Source of the DNA: Petaurus breviceps papuanus
Taxonomy: Eukaryota; Chordata; Mammalia; Diprotodontia; Petauridae
Length of the DNA: 64,000 nt
Assembly: GCA_028583685.1 (NCBI GenBank)
Contig: JAMXIF010000065.1
Coordinates: forward strand, 36,702,480-36,766,479
Direction: 5' to 3'
In this document: in pieces, positions 29,926 to 40,900 of the stretch
Layout: every line of letters starts with the position of its first letter
Position numbering within the stretch: position 1 is the stretch's first letter
Made by a program: the position numbers and the translations under genes
The notes under the pieces: model-generated
What the model was told of the DNA's origin: nothing
Seen by the model: the letters and a program-made list of their open reading frames with translations, nothing else
The model's database searches: none

Positions 29926-32900
29926 CAGGGAGAGAGGCAGAGGAAGGGTTTTGTGAAGCTGGGCACTGGCACAGTCCTGGCCTGGAAGGGATCCCAGAAG
30001 TGTCACACTCACGGGTCTGTGAGGGGGAAGAAGGTGTCGGGGAAATGGGATCCTGCTTTTTTTCCCCTTCGAGTCCCCAGGGTTTTAGTCACTCTGCAGT
30101 ACAAGGGGAGGGAGGCAGGCACCAGCTCCAGACACGGAAGAACTCTGGGTGGGGGGTGGGGGCATCCATAGTGGGGCCCCTGCTGGGGTTCGTGCCTGCA
30201 GCAAAGAGCTGTCACTCTAGGGAGAGGAATGGACAGAGAATCCCCCTCCCCGGCTTCCACGGTTACTGTCCATCTCCAACACAGTACTAACCTGGCCAGG
30301 CAGGTAGGCAGTCTGCATACTGAAGAGACTGAAATCACCACTAGATGGTGCTGTTGGCCCTACCAGATGCTCAGCAGAATTCTGCCTTCTGATGGGGCCA
30401 GAGCTTTGGGAAAAGGGGAAAAGAAATGATGGAGGAGAGGGGAGAGGGGAGGGGGTGGAGAGAAGGGCAGAGGGAGGTCCTTGTCTCAGTCTTAGAGTCA
30501 CGTCTTGCTAGGGAGAGGGGTGATGCTGATGCTGATTTCCCAAGTCGGGTTTAGGGCTTCTCAGCCATGCTCTGAGTCCTGGAAGGAGACCAGGGCTGAC
30601 CAGAGTGGGGGTGGGCAAGCAGCGATGTCTGCCCCTCCTGAACCTGGAGAGGCTGAGGGTGGAGGTGGAGGGGTGATCAAGGAGGGGCCTGGGTGAGAAC
30701 AGGAACGGAAGGGAGGGAGCTGATTGCAATCAGCATGCGTATTTTTTGTCTAGGGCCTCTCCCACATTCACATACTGAGTGTGTGTCTGTGTGGATGGAC
30801 CCCGTGCATGCATGTAAATGGGCATATGTAAGATGGGCATGTGGCCAATGCTGTATAGATTTGTACAGGCTCGGGGCCTTAAAATGTCAGGCTTTGGAGG
30901 AGGACAGCAAACAAAAACTGAGAAGAAAAAAAGAGAAGAAGTGCTGGCTACCCCCTGGGCATGACTTTTAAGGCCCCAGTCCCAGGCTCCTTCTTTGTGG
31001 AAAAAACAGGGGAAGATGGAGATGCTGAGGGATCCAGAGAGTCTGCAGGGGAAAGGGGCAGAGACTTCAGCTAGTGCGGCTGGGAAGCCCTTCCCACCTC
31101 TTCCAGGGCTAGCTTTGCAAGATCAAATTCTCTCACTCTTATCCCAAGTCAGAAACTAGGAAAAAAAAAATCCAGTTTAAAATCTCTCCTGCTCCATTAA
31201 GGGGAGGGAGGTGGGGGTGGGGGTCGGGAAGATTCCAGTCTAATTCCAGCTTCCTTCTCCCCTTGGGCCAAAGGAGTCCTTTGGGGGGGGGCAGAAAGCT
31301 TCCTGTTTCTGCTCTGCACACCCACCTTGCCCCCAAGTATGATGGAGCTCAGGCCCTCCCCATCCATCAGGACAAGGGAGCTCTGAACTGGGAATCACTT
31401 AAAAGTTGATGCTTCTTCATAAGAGTCCAAGGTAAAAGGGAGAAGAGGCCACAGCCTTGAGGAAGGGGCTGGCATTTCTCCCTTTGGGACCAGGGAAAGC
31501 TTAGAATCTTATGGTGCTGCCACACAAGGCCCTGGCACCTTAATTAAGTGCCTGAATCTGGAGAGCTCCGTTGGGGAGCAGTGGATCAGCCCAGTGAATC
31601 ACTGGATCAGAGAAGACATTTGGGGCTTGCCTGTCTGGGACTCGGGAAGACAGGTCACAGGAAGAGTTCTAGGCCCCACAGGGTCAGCGCAGGAGCAGAG
31701 GGCAGATGTGATGCTGCAGCTAGGTGTTGCCCAGGAGGGGCTGCCCAGATCTGGTTCTATAGCGAGCTCAGGGCTCTGGAAGACGCTGGCAGGAGATGAG
31801 CCCCAGAACTTGCCCTGGGGATGGTGCTCCTGTGTCCAGTTCCCTAGCTGCATGCAGTGGGAAAATGCAACCCCTCACAGTTTCCTGGATGGGTGGGTGA
31901 GGGAGCACTCCCTGAGCCCCTGGCTGTCATCTAGAGTGAACTCTGAGGTCCTTAGTGACAGCACCTGCAGGGGCAGCACGCTCCAGGGTCGGTCTCCACC
32001 CGGGTCTCCCTCCAGTCTCCAGGAGCAAGGGGAGCTCAGCCCTGGGAGCCGTCTGGGGGTGCCGCGTTGCCATACGGCTCAACAACCACTGCCGCCTGAG
32101 GTCACCCATGGTGATGACGCCATGAACCCGATTTTGGCGACTTGGTTCTCCTGGGGGCTGGAGATGCATGGAAACTACAGTTTTGTCCTGTGGGGTCGCA
32201 GTCCCCACTAGCTCTCTCCCTCCCCAGGATTAGGGGTGGTGAAGGGCCCTAAAGTGGTTGAAAAGATCCATTGGAATCCTGTCTCCCTTTAGCGGGGGGG
32301 GAGGGGGGGTCCCTTGAAGAGAGCTAGAACAGGGAATGTGGAGTCCCAAGGGTGCGGCTCAGGTTATACCACACATAAAAAACCCTGGGGGATGGATGGG
32401 TGGGTGGGAGCTCACGGACATCTACGAGGCCTCAGCTCGGGGAAGGGGGCTCAGGCACCGGGCTTGCTTGACTGAGGTGCACATAGGGGGAGAAATGGTC
32501 CCTGATTAGACTTGTCGCTGCTCCCGAGGATCCTGAATCAAGAGGGAGGCTTTCCCGGGTAGGAATAGGAGTGGCGCTGCCAGAGGCTGTGGCGGAACCG
32601 CAGAGACTGAAGCTCCCCCCGCCCCCTCCCCAAGGCCAGGGGCCCGGAGCCAGGGGCCCCAGGGTCATTTCGGAGCTCAAAACCCAGGTGAAGTTGGGAG
32701 CAGGCGCCCGCCCTCCTGTCCAGGGCCGCTCCTTGGCTGTGCGCTCCCCGACGCCCATCCACCCATCGGCCCACCCCTGAGGCCAGAAGCGGTCCTCCTT
32801 CTCTGTGGGGGCCTCTGGTTCCTGACCCCACCCCCAGAGCCCAGGGCGCCCCTGCGGGGCTCTAGACACCCTCCTAGGTTCCATCAGTGAGTCGGTCTGC

Positions 32901-32949
32901 TCGTCCAGCCCCGGCGGGAGCATCCCGCGCCCTCTCCGACTGCACTTAC

Positions 32950-33220
32950 CGGCTGGGCTGCGCTGCTCCGGCTGCCCCGAGGCTCCTTCAGCACCCGGTG
33001 GGACAGACAGGGGGGTCGGTGCGGACTGGGCAGGCAGAGCAGGGAGGGGTCGGGCGAGGGGCGTCGGGCCTGGACCCGGGCAGACGGGCGATGGCCAGGT
33101 GGCGGCCGCGGGGACCGTGCTGGAGCTGAGCCGGACGGGGGGCAGCGGCGGTGGCGGCCGCGGCCCGGGGTGCGGAGGGGACGGCCCCTGCTCTGTCCGC
33201 GGCTCCCGGCGGCTGTGGCT
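32950..33220 (-). other. CHRM4: Predicted CHRM4 noncoding first exon
   Basis: The exon's 3' end is set by the donor CAGCCG/GTAAGTGCA, reading into the intron at 32949. The 5' end is approximate, from the CCAAT and CRE positions. The exon carries RE1-like half sites on the + strand at 32987-33006. The open frames through the island are a by-product of its base composition. Confidence 0.55.
32987..33006 (+). promoter_or_regulatory. RE1/NRSE-like element with widened spacing
   Basis: The left half TTCAGCACC (32987-32995) is an exact match to the RE1 left half. After a 5-base spacer comes GGACAG (33001-33006), matching the first six bases of the right half GGACAGCGCC. Canonical spacing is two bases, so this is a non-canonical arrangement. 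M4 is a classic REST/NRSF target in other mammals. Confidence 0.4.
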
Positions 33221-33749
33221 CAGAGTCTCTCTCACCCTCGCACTTTTCCCCGAGCCTCGTGATGTCACGGAGAGACAGCCAATCAGTGCGGGGCAGCCCC
33301 ACGGGCTGCCGGCCCCGCTCGTCTCCCCTAGTTGCGCCTCCCTCCGCGGTGCTGTGCGCCGCTCTTCGCGCTAACCCGAGGGGTGCCTGCGGGAGCCCGG
33401 CCGCTGGCCCTCAGGGCTTCGGCTGCAACCTCCCGAATGGTCCTGGGACTGCTGCAGCTAGGCGCCCGGGAGCGGGCTTCCTGGGGATCCCAGTGCGTGC
33501 ATCTGGGGGAAGCTGCCACCGCCCCCAGGAAAGGTCACAAGGTTCCCGGCCGGAGCTACCGCCCGGTGCTCTGTGCCTAGTGCCCCAAGTCCGACCCCGG
33601 CTCCGGGCTCAGCCCGAGATCCCTGACGCCGCTTCCTTCCCTCTGTCCAGGGGTCGCCAAGGGGTGTATTGTTGCGAAGACGCCGCACCTGCGGCTCTGA
33701 TCAGGAGGACGGGTCCCGAAGTCACTGGACGTCAGGTCCTGAGACTTAC

Positions 33750-36420
33750 TTGTGGCCCGAGAACTTTGGCGATCGGCATTCTGGGCAAGGCAGTTCGTGG
33801 GAGGCAGGGGTGGGGGGTAGGGGCGGCTAGGAGCGGGAGAGGCAGACTGGAAGGACGAGAGGGGGCCATGGAGAAGTAGAGGCTCCTGTGTACCTCATCC
33901 CCCCTCCACACGCCTATTCCTTTCCCCTGACTTGGAGGTCTGGGCCCCAGGATGGGCGCAGACTCCGCTCGCAAGGTCCACCCTTCAGATCCCTCCAAAA
34001 TCGTCCGAAACGAGCGCGCCTCGCTGTGGATGGCTAAATGGGCACTATAGGTAAAGGGTAGGAGTCAGTGGGTGGGGCAGGTTTGCTCGCGGTCCCTTGG
34101 GATGGAGTCGAGTGTACGGGCTGCCGAGCTTCCCGTCAGTGGGGATTCCTGGCAGTGTGGGGCCCACAATTCTAAGCCTTGGGGGGGGGGGCCTTAAGGA
34201 GACCCAGCCAGGGGCGGGTGCCCGGACGGCTGAGGCTCTGCTCCGAGCTGCTCAAGCTCTTCGAGTTCCCTGGCCCCAGCTGCTCAGCCTGCCCGCGCCT
34301 CCTTTGCCAGTGGCCATAGTGTGAAGTGGGGAAGGGTCACGTTCCAGGCCTTCCTGGATTCCGCCCTTGGCAGCAGTGACTGTCACCACATGCATCCCCT
34401 TCCCCCAGCCTTGCCGAGATGCCTCGAATCGGCTCTCCCAGGATGCTATAAACGGGTTTGTTCTTTCTAAGGCACAACCTAAGCCCCGCCCAGCCCCCGC
34501 CTTCGGGCATCTAAGCCTTCTGGGTTCCAGCCTTCTACTCCCTAATCTATACCAGGCTCTTCCCCTATCTGCCAGGGACCCGGGGCCTTGCGGGCTGCGG
34601 AGCGACGGGCGAGGGTGGTGGGAGGGGCAGGGAGCTCCCTGGCAGGCAGGCGCCTGCCTCTGCGCACACCCCAAAGTAACGGGGTCAGCTTCTTTCCAGT
34701 AGCTGACTGGATGGGCTCTGAAAGCCGACAGACAGCTTAGGGGCCTCTGGAAAAGCCCCCGAGGCAGGAGGCTGGATGGACCAAGCGAGCGCCTCGTCCT
34801 TGGACATCGTCTAGCACCTCGCTCTTGGGGTATTCCTGGGCACTGCTCTAGAGAAAGCTTTTGTGAGTCTCGGCCAAGGCTCGATAAGTGCCCTCCCAAC
34901 TTGTGCTCCTTTGAGCCCTGCCACAACCTGCAGAACCTCAAAAATCCACCACCACCACAGCCCAGGGCTTTCTGAAATTCAGAAGACAGGTGTTTCTAAG
35001 AATTCGTCTGAAGACTTTCTGCGCGTTGAATCCCCACCTTGCATATGCCTAACCTAGGTCTTATTCTACCCCTCGTGAATGAAGAGTAAGGGGCAAGAGT
35101 CTGTTTCAAGGCAGGTTCTTCGGTGTTAGAGGTTTTCAAGACCAGGGAGAGGGACCAAGGCGACACTTCCTAGAGCAGGCAGAAAACCCTTGCTTCCCGG
35201 TGCAGGGAATCAAACATTCGGAGAGGGGAACAAATCTATGGACCAGCTGGGTCCTCACTACTTGTTCCCCGCAAATACCAGAGGTCTTCAGAATCCCAGG
35301 CAGGTCAGAGAAGTTCCCATGCGGTTTCCTTATGTCCCAGAAGATGGGAGGCAGAGACCTACTCCTAGGGCAGGGAAGAGGTCAGCATCCAACCCTGGCT
35401 GTTTTTTTTTTTTGAAAGACTGCTCCAATCCAAGGCTCTGTCTGTCCCTCCCCAGCCACTCCCGTATGTCCTAGCTTAATGAGTGACCTTTTGTGTATGC
35501 ATTTTAAAACATAGGTGTCACACCCTCTGGAATGGCAGAATGGAGAATGAAGCAAAGCAAAGGCTAAGCAGGGAATGCCTTTTCCTTCACTACAACCTCA
35601 TTCTTGGAGCTTGGACTTGGATTCCACCCCCTTTTGGAAGGTTCCATGTGTACCATCTCAGGACTATAAAACTCAGGGGCCCTGTCATGTTAGCGTTCAA
35701 TGGACATTTCCGTTTCTCCAATTCTGTCTTCTTGGCTCTTTGTGGGCACAATGGGGAGGCACATGGGGGGCACCAGGGAGAATGAGATAACTGTAGTTTC
35801 ACCTTCATCTTTGTAGGAGAGCCCAAGTTAATGCACCATCTTGTCTCACTGAATTCTGCTAATGGTATTAACATTTATAGATTTGTACAAATGAATGTTG
35901 ACTGAGATTGCTTTCACATTATGTCACTTGACACTGGGCAGGCTAGGAGCAGGAGGCCAGACTGGGTCCTTCAGACACTGGATGGAGGAGGCCAACGCAG
36001 CCTAGCCTAGCTTGAGAACACAGGAAACCAGGTAGCCCCTGAATGGGGTCCATAGTGTTGTATGGGCTTTCACTGCTCCCTGGGTCACAGCCCCTTTTCC
36101 TGGCTCACACCGGGTACACAAATCGCTTTTGCTTTTTGGCCAGGGAAGCATCCTTAGGGTGGTCGAGCTCTTCAGAACTAATAGTGGGCAAGTGGGTATT
36201 GTGACAGAGGGTATTGTTCGGTTCCAGGGAAGGAGCACAGAGAGGCATCGTCAGTCTGCACAGACCAGTCACCAGAGTCAGATGACATAGGCACTCAGAC
36301 CAAGTGTTGGGGTTAAAGGTCAGAATGTCCTGCCAGGAAGAACCCGAGGGAGACATTTTTGGGAAGGGCATGAGAACCAGGCCATGTGGCCCCAAAGCAA
36401 TGCAAAAGCACAAAGAAAGG
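33750..36420. other. Intergenic between the CHRM4 promoter and the AMBRA1 3' end
   Basis: No gene or well-preserved repeat recognised. GC content declines from left to right. Confidence 0.5.
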
Positions 36421-36424
36421 AACA

Positions 36425-37525
36425 GAAGGGCAGCCATCATTTTAATGACATTGATCTTTGGTGTTTCCCTTGTTAGCAGTCAGACTATCCCCCCTCTCCT
36501 CCCACCAAAATGTCTCTATGATGAGTTACAAACAGAAAGGAAATCACATTGCTTTATACTAAAAACAAAATCATCAGAGCCTTGATTTCTCCACTAGAAA
36601 CTACATGTACAGTTCAAGATTTCACATGCAACACCTGACATGACAGACTGATACCGCGCCCTTGGACCCGGAGCCGCACCCCTTGCCCAGCCCTGAGCCA
36701 GGCAGATGCCCAGGGTCATAATACTGACACATGAAGCCACTGCTCCGGTGGGCGCTGGGGAAGGGTCTTGGTGAGCCAACCCAGAGGCAGGCTGTCCTGC
36801 GACCCACCCCTCCTCATCCCAAGCTCCCTGAGTGAGCTCCTGCCCACTAGTCTCTGTTACTTCCCTTTCCCTGGGGAAAAAAATCCTCAGTAAGTGAACT
36901 GACCCCATCACCATACAGCTGTCCCCCCACCAGTTAAGTTCTTCCCAGAGCTCAGACTAGATGCCCTGGTTTGAAGCCCTCTCTGGCTAAGAAAGCCAAG
37001 GGATAGATCAGAAGAGGCCCCGACATGCGAGAGAGTTTTGAGGGGGCTAGGATACTCCTCCTTTCTGGTGGGTTAAAGTCCCAGTAGCCCTGCCCTGGGA
37101 ACACAGTTGTCCTCACTTCAGGCTTTCCCCAGGGTTGGAAGACAATTTGTCCTCATGGCCATTAGGCCTTTTCCTATCCCTTGCTCCATGAGAGAACAGG
37201 ACTCATCGTGAGAGAAACCCAATACCATCTTCCCAGAGGCCCACTCTGCCCATTTTGGGCCTTGGTGCAGAGAGGGTAGTACCGAGTGATCACAGAACAG
37301 GGGAGTGGGCTGGTCACGAGGCTCTGGTGTGTATGTGTGTCCCTGGACTCTGGAAGGTTAGTGTGGGGAATGTGGCCCCAGCTTCCCCTCTCCTTCCTCC
37401 CTTGCACCCCAGCGGATTCCCTCTTTGTGGCCAGCAGCTCCTCTATGTGCACAGTTTCTAGTCAACTATGAGGTCAGGTCTCTGCTCAGCAGTATGAGGG
37501 GTGGCACCCACGGGCACAGCTGTTT
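36425..37525 (-). other. AMBRA1: AMBRA1 3' UTR with candidate poly(A) signal
   Basis: Noncoding sequence after the AMBRA1 stop. The nearest reasonable signal on the minus strand is ATTAAA at 36446-36441, giving a 3' UTR of about 1.1 kb. No AATAAA was found between it and the stop. Confidence 0.45.
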
Positions 37526-37956
37526 CTACCTATCCCTCGGCTCTCCACTAGGGCACCCAGTGCTGTCAGAAAGGTGGCTGTTGTTGGTTAGGTCACTGTA
37601 TGACATTGGTCCCACAGTGTTTGGGGAGGCTGGCCTGGCAGTCCCCATCCGCTGGCTCAGGCCTCGCTCTACCAGCGGCTCCAGCTCCGACAGGCTGCGG
37701 CCCTCAGGCTCCGGGGCTGGCCCTTGAGAGGTGGAGGGTCGGGGAGCCACGCTGTCACTCGGCCCTGGCTCTGTGCCTGTTTGGGAGCTTCTGTGGATCC
37801 GATGGCTGACGATGATGTTGTTGCCAAAGCCGCCCATGGAGGCCATGGTGGTGCTCTGCTCTCGCTGCACCACCGCCGTCATCCCACCCTCGGCCATCAG
37901 CCTCTGGATCCTGGTGAGTGCGTCTTCCCCTCCTGGCCCGTACTCTGGACCCTCAC
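37526..37956 (-). CDS. AMBRA1: AMBRA1 last coding exon
   Basis: The acceptor is gtgtctttcag, with exon entry at 37956. It encodes [20 protein letters not shown] and [20 protein letters not shown], nearly identical to human, then a Ser/Pro-rich end that diverges and is shorter than human but still finishes SGEPRDR (human GEPRNR). The stop is TAG at 37528-37526. Confidence 0.95.
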
Positions 37957-40900
37957 CTGAAAGACACAAAGCGGGTAAATTAGGGAAGGCCACACACCCA
38001 GCTGCCTCGGGGGATGGGGGAGAGGGCTAATGGGGCAAATCTGCACCTGAGAAGGACCCCCAGCATTCACGCCTCAAGGTGATGGAAGAGGCTTTACAGA
38101 TGGGGAAACTGAGGCAGAGCCCAAGAAGTGACCCCAGCCTAGGTCTCCTTCCACTACTGCACAAAGCAGCCCTTCTTCCGTGTCCAGGGCCTGGGGTTGC
38201 CCTTTAGACAATCTCACCCTCTGTCCAACACCCGGGAGCACTGCCTCACGTGCCCCGGGCACCAGGGGGTCAGAGTCCAGACCGTCTCATGCTGTGATTT
38301 TACAAATGAGAAAAGTCACCTGCCCAATGTCGCACTAGCAGTTAGGAAGCGGTCACCATTTGAACCCGGGGCTCTGGCTCCTTTGGGGCCCTCTCTTCCT
38401 TTGTTAAGACAACGTCTCTTCCCTAAGAACCAGGAGACCACACTCTGCACTAACTTGGTGTGCAGCCTTGTGCTCAGAGCTGCCATCCCTGCAGGGATGC
38501 ATTCATTCTGTCTGAGTGTGCAGGGGCTGGGGACCTTCCTGGGCACCAGAGTTCGGTCCTAGCTTCTTTCATCCCTGCCCACCCCAGACCGAGAGGCTCC
38601 GGCTTCACAGCCCTCATCTCTGGCAGGCTGAGACCTGGGCGAGTGGCCAGCAGCTCTTCAAAACCCGTTCCTCTCTGGTTTTTGCCTTTTGCTTTTCCAG
38701 GGAGGTCTGATGCAGAAGAAGCCAGCTCCATCCCTCCAAGAGCCTCCTCTCGCTCAGCAGATAGGAGGAGCACATGGGGGGCGGCAGGCCGGCATCTCTG
38801 CCTTGGCATCCCTTTCCCTTTCACTGATGGGGGGATCGGGCTGAGGCAACTTTACTAGCCAAGTTCCGGGGCTGCCTGTGCTGGACTGGGTGGACTCCAG
38901 CTGTTCCCTGACCTGCTTTTATATTTTTCTGTTGACAGGTTGTTTTTTTTTTTAATGAGGCCTCCCTTAGTCCCTCACTGTCCCAGTCCCTTCTCTGTTT
39001 GTCTTGTTAGAATCAAGTTTCCAGGGCACTTTGACCCCAGCCATTTCAGAGGCCCCATTAAATTCTCCTCACTAAGGCTCATGCTTCCCCCACGCCCTCA
39101 GGCAGCAGAAGTGAGCTACTGGATTCTGCTGCATCCAGCTTGTCTCCAGACCCACTAGTGAACTCCCTGTACTGCCTGCCTCCACAAGATCCCTTAGGCA
39201 GGAGAAGGCACAGGAGGAGGCTTTGCTTTCTTGGGGGAGATTCTCTAACAAGAATGGGTACCCTGAGATCCCCAGCAGGGGGTGGTAACTGGGGATGGCC
39301 CTGGCTAGTTGTACACACTCCCAATTTCCACCATTCCCTGAATGGAAGAGAGGCCTGCTGCTTTCTAAGAACTTGGTCTGTAGTGAAACTATCCCCAGCA
39401 CTGTCCCGGGGCATGTGCTGGGCTGGCAGGAGTCCCCCTGGCATTAGGACTTAAGATGCTGGGCTCTGTGCCTAGTAAGTTAGTGACTTTTGTAGTGGCC
39501 TGTTTCCAGGGGCAGGACAGTGCCACAAGAGCTGCTGCTGGGGCCCAGAGAGCCTAGCAGCAGGGCAGGGCAGGAAGAAGGCCAGTACTGTTTCCTCGGG
39601 ACAGCTGTCAGCTTAGGCCCTCAAGTTGGGGCCAAGGGCCAGGCTGAACTCTGGTCATCCTCAGTCTCCAACTTCGAATCCAGGAAGGGGGTCTGCAGGG
39701 CTGTGTGTAAGCAGCTTCATCTCAGGTGGGCAGAGAGCTATGTCTTTCCCAGGGCTGTCTGGAGCAAACACTAGCAACTGCTTTCCTCATCCTGGGGGTT
39801 CCCTGGGAAATGGCTGTGGAGTCAGGGTTCTGGAGACAACAGGACTTCAGTCTTTCCTCTGGGAGCAGAGAGAGAGAGCTCAGTGCAGACTCCAGACCTT
39901 CTCAGCAAGCTCTAGGCCACATTCTTTATTCAGAGGTTGCTGGATCAGCTCTTTGCCACAATGCCCTGGAAGGGAGACTGGCCGGGAGTGGAGGCTTTCA
40001 CTGAGACCTCAACCAGCTCTTAAGCCCCCTCTCCACCATACCCGGGGGGCCTTGATGACCAGGCAGGACCTGCAGGGAAGGAGCTGACCCATAGGATGGA
40101 GTAGCAGAGAAGCCAGGGAGGACAAGGAGCCCTCTCACAGCCTGGCCCTCCCATACGGTCAGGCCCAGGGGACAGTTACACTGGACAGCTGCAGGATGCA
40201 GAGTGCCAGGCCCCCAGCGGCTCCTCAGCCTAAGCTCTGCACTCCCCCCCCATCCCCTCATTAGAAAGAGGAGTACAGGACCCTGACCTGCAAACATCCT
40301 CTGCACAGCACTTGCTCTGGAAAGAACTCAACAGATTGCAATCAAATTTTCATAGAACCAGAAAATTAGAAGTGGTCTCATAACCCTCACGCACTGGCTG
40401 ATGGGGAAAGAGCTGGGGGGTGGGCAGGCAATTAGCAAAAGTACAGCTCTTTTCCCATTAATTATGAGCTGGCTCCCCTCCCCCACCAGGAGGCAGGGGA
40501 ACCCCTTTAACAGCTGAGAGAATAACCATGTGCAGCTCTGGAGAGATGGGGATCCAGGAGGGTCTCTTCCTGCCCCTGTGCCTGCCCAAGATGCTTTGCC
40601 AACCAGCTTTTGGCTGACTGTTTTGTAGGCTGGGCGATGGGGCGATGGGGTAAAGAGATCAACTTTCTGCTGCATGATAGGGAAATTCAGGCCCAAAGAG
40701 GGGAGTTGAGGCAAGTCACAACCTTGGTTCATGGCCACTCCTTCCTTCTGGCTCCACTCTTGACTCAGTGGGTCAAAAAACCCCAACAAAACCCATTTGA
40801 AAAGCACAGACCCCACGAGGAGAGCCAAGGCAGCTGCTGCCAGACCCAATCCATCCCTCTGCTGCTACGAGGTCTTGTGCTACCCATCTTCCTTGGCAGA

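Larger units (their letters stand above)
23753..32949 (-). other. CHRM4: Probable CHRM4 intron 1, repeat-rich
   Basis: About 9.2 kb without coding signal, between the coding-exon acceptor and the predicted noncoding first exon. It holds numerous MIR, Mar1 and L2 fragments, the CA-rich minisatellite at 26.8-27.2 kb, the SINE-tail minisatellites at 27.4-28.6 kb and a GT-rich stretch at 29.85-29.92 kb. Confidence 0.55.
32560..33750 (-). promoter_or_regulatory. CHRM4: CpG island, probable CHRM4 promoter
   Basis: This is the only CpG-dense island between CHRM4 and the AMBRA1 3' end. On the minus strand an inverted CCAAT box (ATTGG, 33283-33279) sits upstream of a CRE-like TGACATCA (33267-33260), placing a start near 33200. 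A matching first-exon donor lies at 32949. Assignment to CHRM4 rests on orientation and on the human gene having a distant noncoding first exon. An unknown noncoding transcript is the alternative. Confidence 0.65.

Noticed and set aside
33151-33879. 242-codon open frame in the CpG island
   Set aside because: Ala/Arg/Gly-rich frames without stops are expected in CpG islands. The region is better explained as a promoter and 5' exon on the other strand.
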